Assembly: GCA_030828265.1 (NCBI GenBank) | Contig: JAURCW010000082.1 | Span: forward strand, 1 to 5,791 | From: Burkholderiales bacterium | GTDB taxonomy: Bacteria; Pseudomonadota; Gammaproteobacteria; Burkholderiales; Burkholderiaceae_A | DNA length: 5,791 bases | Direction of reading: 5' to 3' | Part shown: positions 1 to 5,546 of the stretch, one piece after another | How positions within the stretch are numbered: the first letter of the stretch is position 1 | How the letters are laid out: every line of letters starts with the position of its first letter | Translations under genes and position numbers: made by a program | The notes under the pieces: generated by a model | What the model was told of the DNA's origin: nothing | The model's database searches: none | The model's input: the letters and a program-made list of their open reading frames with translations, nothing else

Positions 1-515
1 AACAGCCAACGCTCGTTTTGCAAGGCTGCGCCGCCAGGCAAGGCATTATTGGAGTGCACATCCGCTTGGCTAGGTTGTGCATGTTTGGTACCTTGGGGTG
101 CATGCACCGATTGAACGTCCACCGGATGCCGAATGGTGACGTCACCTTGGCAGCATTCGGCCATAAGCATATCGACAATGGCTTTCGAAGAGTCATTGCA
201 AAAAAGTTGCCCACGGTGTTTTTCGTGAAAGGCAATCCCGTGCTTCTTAACCAGCGCAACGAAATCGCTGGGTTTGAATCTCTGAAGGGCAGGGCCGACG
301 AACTGAGGGTTCTTGGAAAGAAAGTGGGCTGGGCTGCAATGAAGATTGGTGAAATTGCAACGACCGCCGCCACTAATTCGAATTTTTTCTCCCAAGGTCT
401 TTGCGTGGTCAAGCACAAGAACACGAAGCCCGTGTTGCCCAGCCGTAGCTGCACAGAAAAGTCCGGCCGCACCTGCGCCGACAACAACAACATCCCACGG
501 TTCAGGCTGATTCAT
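1..515 (-). CDS. HI0933/YhiN-family NAD(P)/FAD-dependent oxidoreductase, N-terminal part
   Basis: The 171 visible codons begin at ATG 515 and run off the left edge, so the C-terminal half or more is missing (the family is usually about 390-420 residues). A dinucleotide-binding Rossmann motif is visible at residues 13-18 (GAGAAG), preceded by a hydrophobic beta strand (VVVV) and followed by an acidic residue ending the second strand (VLVLD, residues 32-36). Residues 48-57 read ISGGGRCNFTN-like, the signature of the HI0933/YhiN/BaiN flavoprotein family, and residues 93-119 (HGIAFHEK...GQLFC...IVDML) also fit that family. The protein should bind FAD in the cytosol. Its substrate is not established for most members; BaiN homologues have been linked to reduction of bile-acid intermediates. 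An in-frame TAA lies 27 nt upstream, so ATG 515 is the first possible ATG; no good Shine-Dalgarno is visible. Residues about 138-168 look less conserved than expected, which may be an insertion. It is transcribed divergently from the hydratase and is probably unrelated to the CoA-ester cluster. Confidence 0.88.
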   Translation of the reverse strand, partial: MNQPEPWDVVVVGAGAAGLFCAATAGQHGLRVLVLDHAKTLGEKIRISGGGRCNFTNLHCSPAHFLSKNPQFVGPALQRFKPSDFVALVKKHGIAFHEKHRGQLFCNDSSKAIVDMLMAECCQGDVTIRHPVDVQSVHAPQGTKHAQPSQADVHSNNALPGGAALQNERWL

Positions 516-626
516 GATTTTTAGAATTTGGCTTTATATTGGGGCCCTAAGGCCAACGTTTCGGAGTGCTCGCAAGACATAGGGGTGTTTATCCCCGAGT
601 GAATGACCTGGCTAGGATAATAAAGT
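516..626. promoter_or_regulatory. Divergent intergenic spacer, presumed promoters for both flanking genes
   Basis: This 111-bp spacer separates two divergent genes, so promoters for both should lie here. On the minus strand a TATAAA-like -10 box sits at 533-538, 17 nt before the oxidoreductase ATG, but no convincing -35 was found at the right distance. On the plus strand GATAAT (616-621) resembles a -10 but lies too close to the ATG to be useful. The AGGA at 614-617, 9 nt before ATG 627, is the probable ribosome binding site of the hydratase. A short GGGG/CCCC inverted repeat (582-596) is too small to interpret. The promoter assignment is inferred mainly from gene orientation. Confidence 0.35.
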
Positions 627-1502
627 ATGACTACGTCAAACCCGCCGACTCAGCTGAAAAGCCTTCACGATTGGATAGGCCGTCAAGAACACCATGACGA
701 TTGCCTCACCGTATTTCCAGCCAATGCCCTTGCGTCAAGTTTGAATGACGAGAGTCCCTTTATTGAGGGCGATGCCTTACCGGCACTTTGGCACTGGCTT
801 TACTTTCTCTCGGCGGCCAAACAGTCTGAGCTTGGTCAAGACGGCCACCCACATCGCGGGGGCTTTCTGCCACCCGTGTCCTTGCCGCGACGCATGTGGG
901 CGGGCGGCGATCTTCAATGGTACCGCCCACTGAAGATGGGTGAGAACCTTCGTCGCGTATCGACGATTCAGAGCATTGAACAGAAGCAGGGCAAAACGGG
1001 TGAACTTGTTTTTGTTAAGGTTCTGCATGAAATCTTTGATGCAATGGGCCTTGCCATGCAAGAGGTTCACGACATTGTCTATCGGGATCATTCGAGGCAA
1101 CAGGGGCCAGTTCCTTTCAAGGTCAACGACACGGCAGACCACAGCCATGAATTTAGCCAGGAGATCATTCCTGATAGCGTGCTTCTTTTCCGATACTCCG
1201 CATTGACATTCAACGGTCACCGGATTCATTACGATCGCCAGTATGCGACTGAACAAGAGGGTTATCCAGGCCTTATTGTTCACGGCCCTTTGGTGGCAAC
1301 GTTATTGGCCGAGTTGTTACGAAAGCAAAAGCCAAAAGCGCGCTGGCTCTCGTTTCGCTTCAAGGCCCTTGCACCCATGATAGACAATCAGGTGTTGCGA
1401 CTTTACGGGAGAGCAATCGATGCGACGACATATGCGTTATGGGCAGAGAATGATCAGGGGAGCATGACCATGTCGGCGCAAGCAGTAATAGACGAGTCGT
1501 AA
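627..1502 (+). CDS. FAS1-like/MaoC double-hotdog enoyl-CoA hydratase (itaconyl-/mesaconyl-C4-CoA hydratase-like)
   Basis: This 291-residue protein has the two-domain hotdog layout of HTD2-type 3-hydroxyacyl-thioester dehydratases and mesaconyl-C4-CoA hydratases. The N-terminal FAS1-like dehydratase domain covers about residues 15-155, with HPHRGGFLPP at 74-83, RRMWAGG at 88-94 and a following W-Y-R-P strand. The C-terminal MaoC-like half covers about 180-290, with TFNGHRIHYD at 194-203 and GYPGLIVHGPL at 212-222. Residues R199, H201, D203 and H219 are the likely active-site and thioester-binding group. The Asp of the classical (R)-hydratase GDxNPIH motif is Asn196 here, as I recall for this subfamily. 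Known relatives hydrate itaconyl-CoA or mesaconyl-C4-CoA to citramalyl-CoA, so that is the likely reaction; the exact isomer is inferred from context. ATG 627 has AGGA 9 nt upstream and tandem in-frame TAA codons just before it. The next gene starts 28 bp downstream, so the two probably form one transcript. Confidence 0.85.
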   Translation: MTTSNPPTQLKSLHDWIGRQEHHDDCLTVFPANALASSLNDESPFIEGDALPALWHWLYFLSAAKQSELGQDGHPHRGGFLPPVSLPRRMWAGGDLQWYRPLKMGENLRRVSTIQSIEQKQGKTGELVFVKVLHEIFDAMGLAMQEVHDIVYRDHSRQQGPVPFKVNDTADHSHEFSQEIIPDSVLLFRYSALTFNGHRIHYDRQYATEQEGYPGLIVHGPLVATLLAELLRKQKPKARWLSFRFKALAPMIDNQVLRLYGRAIDATTYALWAENDQGSMTMSAQAVIDES

Positions 1503-1519
1503 TGCATAAAAATCATTTC

Positions 1520-1523
1520 GGAG
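1520..1523 (+). promoter_or_regulatory. Shine-Dalgarno site that fixes a TTG start
   Basis: GGAG is followed by 7 nt and then TTG at 1531. An in-frame TAA at 1507-1509 blocks any longer reading, and the next in-frame ATG is codon 13 (1567) without a comparable site. This makes TTG 1531 the best start for the acyl-CoA dehydrogenase. Confidence 0.75.
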
Positions 1524-1530
1524 ACTAGCC

Positions 1531-2700
1531 TTGCAAGATATTCCTCATGTAGACGATTACCAAGACATGCGAGAGGCGCTTCGCGACCTCTGTTCTCAGT
1601 TTGACTCCAAATACTGGCAGGCGGTTGATGAAGAACGAGGCTATCCGGAAGCTTTTGTTGATGCGCTCTCAAAGGCAGGCTGGCTGGCCGCGCTTATTCC
1701 TACGGAGTACGGCGGCTCGGGCTTAGGCCTTACCGAAGCCTCGGTCATTATGGAAGAGATTAACCGGTCGGGGGGTAATGCAGGAAGCTGCCATGGGCAG
1801 ATGTACAACATGGGAACCATACTGCGCCATGGATCCGATGCGCAGAAAAAGCTTTACCTTCCTCAGATCGCAAGCGGCTCGTTAAGGCTCCAAAGCATGG
1901 CGGTCACTGAGCCCACCACAGGGACTGACACAACCAAGCTTAAGACCACTGCCGTAAAGCAAGGTGATCGTTACGTTGTGAATGGTCAGAAGGTTTGGAT
2001 TTCGAGAATCCAACACTCCGACCTTATGGTTCTTCTGGCCCGAACAACGGCGATTGATCAAGTTGCAAAAAAGAGTGAAGGCATGAGTGTCTTCCTGGTC
2101 GATATTCGCGAGGCCATGGGTAAGGGTATGGATGTTCGGCCTATTCGGAATATGGTGAATCACGAGACCAATGAGGTCTTTTTTGACAACCTTGAGGTGC
2201 CCGCAGAAAACCTAATTGGCGAAGAGGGCCGTGGCTTTAAGTATATTCTTGATGGGCTTAATGCCGAGCGCGCTTTAATTGCTGCCGAGTGCATTGGGGA
2301 TGCGTACTGGTGTATTGATAAGGCTCGAACGTATGCGAATGAGCGCGTAGTGTTTGGGCGTCCCATTGGTAAAAACCAGGGCGTTCAGTTTCCTATTGCG
2401 CAGGCTTATATCGAAACCGAGGCGGCTAACCTTATGCGGTTTAAGTCTTGCGAGTTGTTTGACGCTGGAAAGCCCTGTGGCGCCGAAGCCAATATGGCGA
2501 AGTACCTAGCGGCAAAGGCCTCGTTTGAAGCCGCAGATGTCTGTCTTCAGACCCATGGAGGGTTTGGATTTGCTTGCGAGTATGATGTGGAGCGAAAGTT
2601 TCGAGAGACTCGGCTTTATCAGGTGGCACCCATCTCTACGAACCTCATTTATTCGTATGTTGCTGAGCACCTTCTTGGTCTTCCACGCTCCTACGAATAA
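1531..2700 (+). CDS. Acyl-CoA dehydrogenase, FAD-dependent
   Basis: At 389 residues this is a normal-length acyl-CoA dehydrogenase. The N-terminal helical domain (about 5-122) contains GWLAALIPTEYGGSGLGL (50-67). The middle beta domain has the FAD/substrate signature MAVTEPTTGTD (123-133), VNGQKVWIS (150-158) and the VRPIRNMVNHETNEVFFDNLEVP block (202-224). The C-terminal helical domain carries RVVFGRPIGKNQGVQFPIA (272-290) and QTHGGFGF (340-347). It should remove two hydrogens from the alpha-beta bond of an acyl-CoA and pass electrons to electron-transfer flavoprotein in the cytosol. The Glu of the usual YEGTSEI motif is absent: the segment reads RLYQVAPIST, with Gln364. Glu246 in LNAER lies where isovaleryl-CoA and long-chain dehydrogenases hold their catalytic base. 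A similar gene accompanies ich in the P. aeruginosa itaconate locus. The substrate is not readable from the sequence; a methyl-branched or dicarboxylic C5 acyl-CoA is suggested by context. It starts at TTG with a good ribosome site and is coupled to the hydratase upstream. Confidence 0.93.
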   Translation: MQDIPHVDDYQDMREALRDLCSQFDSKYWQAVDEERGYPEAFVDALSKAGWLAALIPTEYGGSGLGLTEASVIMEEINRSGGNAGSCHGQMYNMGTILRHGSDAQKKLYLPQIASGSLRLQSMAVTEPTTGTDTTKLKTTAVKQGDRYVVNGQKVWISRIQHSDLMVLLARTTAIDQVAKKSEGMSVFLVDIREAMGKGMDVRPIRNMVNHETNEVFFDNLEVPAENLIGEEGRGFKYILDGLNAERALIAAECIGDAYWCIDKARTYANERVVFGRPIGKNQGVQFPIAQAYIETEAANLMRFKSCELFDAGKPCGAEANMAKYLAAKASFEAADVCLQTHGGFGFACEYDVERKFRETRLYQVAPISTNLIYSYVAEHLLGLPRSYE

Positions 2701-2726
2701 GCTCAGCAAAGCTGAGCTATTGCTGA
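2700..2726. terminator. Candidate bidirectional terminator between convergent genes (inverted repeat)
   Basis: A perfect 8-bp inverted repeat, AGCTCAGC (2700-2707) and GCTGAGCT (2711-2718) around an AAA loop, sits at the stop codons of both convergent genes and overlaps the TAG of the MmgE/PrpD gene (2717-2719). An alternative 7-bp stem, TCAGCAA (2703-2709) with TTGCTGA (2720-2726), shares bases with the first, so only one can form at a time. Neither strand has a clear run of T after the stem, so intrinsic termination is uncertain. The position between convergent transcripts is the main support. Confidence 0.45.
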
Positions 2727-4111
2727 AAATCTTCTACTGGAACAAAACGGCCCACAGGCTGCGCTTTTGAGATCGTCCAAAGTCTTGTTAGTAATCGGCT
2801 TGTAGCGTCTTGGTTAATACGCTTTCCGTAGTCCGACAGCCGGTGCATCTTCTCTTCGAGTTCCGCGCGGCTTAGCGTATTGCCTGGATCACCCTTGGGG
2901 TCATCCACACGACCCTCAAACACGGCGCCCGTTTGGGTTGTAACCGAGACCTTCCCAATCCACTTGGCTGGATAGGCTGCATCAACCTCCAGGTCCAGCA
3001 CCATGGTGACTTTATTACGAAAGGCAATGGTCTCTTGGCTGTTGAAGTCAGACTCAAATTCCGTAAGACCCGCAAAGCCGTGGTGGGCAGCCAAGGCCAA
3101 TACCGTTCCCATTGAAAACTTGCTCTGGTGAACAGTCTGAGGATGGGTGACCGGGCCTAGAACATCTAGCGCTCCTTGGTGAACACGTGCCACCACAGCC
3201 CGAATATCTGAAGGCTTTAAGTCGTGATCATTCAAGACCTTTAATAAGGCATCAACAGCAGGGTGCGTATGGCGGCAGGAGGCATGGTATTTAAACGAGG
3301 TTTCCATAAGTGCCCAGCGCTGCCCGAGCTGATGGGTGAGTTTGCCTGGGTCTGAATCGCTTGACATGCCCTGGGCCATGCCTTGCTTGCCAGTAAGAAT
3401 GTCCTGGGCACCTGTTAGCCCTTTGTGCGCCAGAAATGCAGCCATGAGGCCAGCGCCACTTGCATGGGCGGTGTGCAGCTGTTTGGAGTCTGCGGCGTCG
3501 CGCAGAAAAGCCCAGAGTCCGGCTGCTTGGGTGCCCGCAGAGCCAAAGGCATGAAGCATCTGCGAGGGTGATAGTTTCAAGAGGTGCCCAACCGCTGCTG
3601 CCGCCGCGAGAGTTCCAGCTGTGGCTGTGGTGTGGAATGTTTTGTAGTGCGATCGGCCAAGAAACTCACCGACGCGAATACCAACCTCGTAGCCCGCTAC
3701 GCAGGCGGTTAGAAATTCCTGGCCACTAACACCTAAAGATTGCGCAACTGCAAGAGCTGGTGGAAAGACTACGGTGGCCGGATGCAGCACCGAGGCGTTA
3801 TGAAGGTCGTCTTGTTCCACTACGTGCGAGGCTGCTGCATTGGCCATGGCTGCACAAAAGGGTGAGCTGGTTTCAATGCCACCTAGAATTTCGCTAGGCC
3901 CGGAATTGGGCCCTTGTCCAAGTGATACTTCTCGAATGGTGCAAACCGCCCGAGCGTTGTAGCCTGCTAAGGCAGAGGCTGCCCAGTCAACCAAGAGGTC
4001 TTCGCAACGCAGAAAGACAGCCTCAGGAATATGAGTTGCTTGCAACTGAGAGGCAAATTGCGCAAGCGCGGCGGTTGGATTCAATACTGCGCTGGGGGCG
4101 GAAGCATTCAT
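2717..4111 (-). CDS. MmgE/PrpD family protein
   Basis: This 464-residue protein matches the usual length of the family that includes 2-methylcitrate dehydratase (PrpD), cis-aconitate decarboxylase (IRG1/CAD) and iminodisuccinate epimerase. The N-terminal helical domain (about 12-280) holds EQDDLHNASVLHPATVVFPPALA (99-121), FHTTATAGTLAAAAA (159-173) and SKQLHTAHASGAGLMAAFLA (209-228). The smaller alpha/beta domain (about 280-405) follows the FKYHASCRHTHPAVDAL block (273-289). By alignment from memory with human IRG1, Glu99, His110, His160, Lys210 and Lys274 occupy active-site positions, but the tyrosine of IRG1 appears to be Thr336 here. Members dehydrate, isomerise or decarboxylate branched or tricarboxylic acids; the actual reaction is not decided by the sequence. 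It starts at ATG 4111, only 3 bp after the CoA-transferase stop, with a weak AAGG about 11 nt upstream, so translation is probably coupled to that gene. An MmgE/PrpD gene of unclear role is likewise present in the P. aeruginosa itaconate locus. Confidence 0.92.
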   Translation of the reverse strand: MNASAPSAVLNPTAALAQFASQLQATHIPEAVFLRCEDLLVDWAASALAGYNARAVCTIREVSLGQGPNSGPSEILGGIETSSPFCAAMANAAASHVVEQDDLHNASVLHPATVVFPPALAVAQSLGVSGQEFLTACVAGYEVGIRVGEFLGRSHYKTFHTTATAGTLAAAAAVGHLLKLSPSQMLHAFGSAGTQAAGLWAFLRDAADSKQLHTAHASGAGLMAAFLAHKGLTGAQDILTGKQGMAQGMSSDSDPGKLTHQLGQRWALMETSFKYHASCRHTHPAVDALLKVLNDHDLKPSDIRAVVARVHQGALDVLGPVTHPQTVHQSKFSMGTVLALAAHHGFAGLTEFESDFNSQETIAFRNKVTMVLDLEVDAAYPAKWIGKVSVTTQTGAVFEGRVDDPKGDPGNTLSRAELEEKMHRLSDYGKRINQDATSRLLTRLWTISKAQPVGRFVPVEDFQQ

Positions 4112-4114
4112 AAA

Positions 4115-5305
4115 TTAAATGGCCTTGGCTGCGCGCAGGCGCTCAATGGTGGAGCTGTCAAAACCCAGTTCTTTCAGAATGGCATCGGTCTGTGCACCCA
4201 CTGCCGGAATGGCGTCCATGCGGGGCTCATAGGCAGTGCTGCGACCGGGTGGTTTAAGGGCGGGTACGGGCCCTACGGGCGTGTCGACCGGAACCCATCG
4301 GTTTCGCGCTTGGAGCTGCTTGTGATTCCAAAGGTCGTGCATGTCGTTCATGTTGGCGTTGGCAATGTCAGCGGCATTAAGTTTTGCGGCCACTTCAGGG
4401 GCCGATAATGAAGAGAAGGTTTCTTCAATAAGCCCGGTTAATTCGGTCCTATTCTCACTTCGCAGCGCGTTGGTCTTAAAGCGGCCGTCGGTGGCAAGGG
4501 CGCTGTTCTCCAAGACCTTTTCACAAAAGGCAATCCACTCCCTGTCGTTTTGTAGGCCGAGCATGACACTTCGGCCATCGCCTGCTTTGAAGGGCCCGTA
4601 AGGAAAGATGGTGGAGTGCGAGGCGCCTGCACGTTCAGGCGGTGAGGCATCTTTGTAGCTGTAGTAAAGCGGGTACCCCATCCATTCAGCCAGTGACTCA
4701 AGCATGCTGATATCAATGCCACTGCCTTGCCCTGTTCTCTCTCGAAGGAGTAATGCCGACTGTATGGAGGTAAATGCATACATGCCCGCTGCGATGTCGG
4801 CGATGGAGCAGCCGGCCTTGCTAGGGCTCTCGGGTGTTCCGGTGATTGATAAAAAGCCCGCTTCACTCTGGATTAATAGGTCGTAGGCCTTGCGATCACG
4901 GTCGGGACCGTCAGCGCCATAGCCTGAAACATCACAAACGATGAGCCTGGGAAACTTGGTTTTGAGTTGCTCATACGATAAGCCCATGCGGGCTGCAGCC
5001 CCTGGCGCCAGGTTTTGAAGAAGAACATCGGCGTTCCCTAAAAGCCTTTGAAGTGCCGACATCGCAAGCTCGCTCTTCAGATCGAGCGTTAGGCTCTCTT
5101 TTGAGCGGTTGACCCAGACGAAGTGGGAGGCTAAGCCATCCACACGTGTGTCGTAACGCCTGGCAAAGTCACCATCACCCGGCCGCTCAACTTTAATAAC
5201 CCTCGCTCCTAAATCGGCAAGCTGTCGCGAGGCAAAAGGCGCCGCAATGGCATGCTCCAGAGAAACGACGGTGATCCCGGTTAAGGGGAGAGTTTGGGGG
5301 ATCAA
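4115..5305 (-). CDS. Family III CoA-transferase (CaiB/BaiF type)
   Basis: This is a 396-residue protein when read from TTG 5305, typical of the family (about 380-430). Family signatures are LPLTGITVVSLEHAIAAPFASRQLADLGARVIKVERP near the N terminus, WVNRSKESLTLDLKS (about 64-78), ADVLLQNLAPGAAARMGL (about 92-109), AYDLLIQSEAGFLSITG (about 140-156) and ADIAAGMYA. The Asp of that last motif (residue 170 from TTG 5305) aligns with the catalytic aspartate that forms the acyl-anhydride intermediate in formyl-CoA transferase. It should move CoA from a donor thioester, often succinyl-CoA, to a carboxylic acid in the cytosol. A relative in P. aeruginosa acts on itaconate (Ict), and the neighbours suggest a similar C5 diacid, although the family is too broad to fix the substrate. 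An in-frame GTG at 5329 would add 8 residues, but it lacks a ribosome site, whereas TTG 5305 has AGGAG at ideal spacing. It is the first gene of a two-gene leftward operon. Confidence 0.92.
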   Translation of the reverse strand: MIPQTLPLTGITVVSLEHAIAAPFASRQLADLGARVIKVERPGDGDFARRYDTRVDGLASHFVWVNRSKESLTLDLKSELAMSALQRLLGNADVLLQNLAPGAAARMGLSYEQLKTKFPRLIVCDVSGYGADGPDRDRKAYDLLIQSEAGFLSITGTPESPSKAGCSIADIAAGMYAFTSIQSALLLRERTGQGSGIDISMLESLAEWMGYPLYYSYKDASPPERAGASHSTIFPYGPFKAGDGRSVMLGLQNDREWIAFCEKVLENSALATDGRFKTNALRSENRTELTGLIEETFSSLSAPEVAAKLNAADIANANMNDMHDLWNHKQLQARNRWVPVDTPVGPVPALKPPGRSTAYEPRMDAIPAVGAQTDAILKELGFDSSTIERLRAAKAI

Positions 5306-5312
5306 GGGCTTA

Positions 5313-5317
5313 CTCCT
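5313..5317 (-). promoter_or_regulatory. Shine-Dalgarno site favouring a TTG start for the CoA-transferase
   Basis: On the minus strand AGGAG is followed by 7 nt (TAAGCCC) and then TTG at 5305. The competing GTG at 5329 has no purine-rich element at the right distance, and AGGAG would lie inside the coding region if GTG were used. The conserved family domain begins about 5 residues after the TTG, which agrees with the shorter reading. Confidence 0.65.
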
Positions 5318-5348
5318 GAGCGTTGTCACCTGACGACACCATTGTACT

Positions 5349-5363
5349 TATCGGAACCCGATA
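5349..5363. promoter_or_regulatory. Palindromic operator candidate upstream of the CoA-transferase operon
   Basis: TATCGG-AAC-CCGATA is a perfect 6-bp inverted repeat with a 3-bp spacer, centred about 50 bp before the TTG start of the CoA-transferase. A further TATCG at 5365-5369 repeats the left arm 16 bp on. Position and symmetry suit a dimeric transcription factor. The regulator gene is not in the window and its family cannot be told from the site. I found no good -35/-10 pair around it. Confidence 0.35.
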
Positions 5364-5443
5364 CTATCGCGCAATGGCGGTTGAATCTTTTCCTTGCCGA
5401 GATACGAAAGCCCTATTCGCGGGGCAAAGGAAGTGAAATGGCA

Positions 5444-5470
5444 AAGAGCCTTTGACGGATCCGTCCTCTT
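5444..5470. repeat. 12-bp perfect palindrome with outer complementary arms
   Basis: GACGGATCCGTC (5454-5465) is a perfect palindrome. It is flanked by AAGAG (5444-5448) and CTCTT (5466-5470), which are also complementary, so a stem interrupted by a 5-nt bulge on the left side (CCTTT) could form. No T-run follows on either strand, so it is not a clear terminator. It lies between the CoA-transferase upstream region and the tRNA fragment, in a stretch (5370-5501) in which I see no gene. Confidence 0.3.
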
Positions 5471-5501
5471 CAGTCCGCGTAGATTCGAACAGAAAACAAG
5501 C

Positions 5502-5546
5502 TGGTGCCGGTGAAGGGAATTGAATCCTCGACCTTCGCATTACGAA
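5502..5546 (-). other. 3' fragment of a tRNA-Thr(CGU) gene, probable integrase attachment site
   Basis: Read on the minus strand, the segment contains the anticodon loop TTCGTAA (5540-5546, anticodon CGT), the 3' anticodon-stem strand TGCGA, variable bases AGGTC, a T-arm with loop TTCAATT (5518-5524), the 3' acceptor strand CACCGGC, discriminator A and an encoded CCA (5502-5504). It closely resembles the 3' half of E. coli tRNA-Thr(CGU) as I remember it. The expected 5' strand of the anticodon stem and any D-arm are absent: upstream bases are AT-rich and unrelated, so the gene is truncated and non-functional. The T-stem carries an A where the invariant G53 should pair with C61, a further sign of decay. 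A fragment running from the anticodon loop to the 3' end is the classic duplicated core left by tyrosine integrases. In this orientation the element should lie to the right, with the intact tRNA gene at its far end. Confidence 0.8.

Noticed and set aside
18..524. Plus-strand open frame of 168 codons at the left edge
   Set aside because: It is antisense to the HI0933-type oxidoreductase, whose minus-strand translation carries clear FAD-binding and family motifs; the plus-strand protein has no recognisable features.
777..1283. Minus-strand 168-codon frame inside the hydratase
   Set aside because: Antisense to a well-supported hydratase with no motifs of its own.
4031..4408. Plus-strand 125-codon frame spanning the end of the CoA-transferase and the start of the MmgE/PrpD gene
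   Set aside because: Its translation resembles nothing known and both overlapping minus-strand genes show strong family motifs.
4438..4866. Minus-strand 142-codon frame inside the CoA-transferase
   Set aside because: Same strand but a different frame from a highly conserved protein; Pro/Arg/Ser-rich composition typical of a shadow frame.
5389..5432. TTCC-TTGCC and GGCAAAGGAA imperfect inverted repeat, possible small RNA hairpin
   Set aside because: The loop is about 24 nt with a bulged base, and no promoter or terminator is visible around it.
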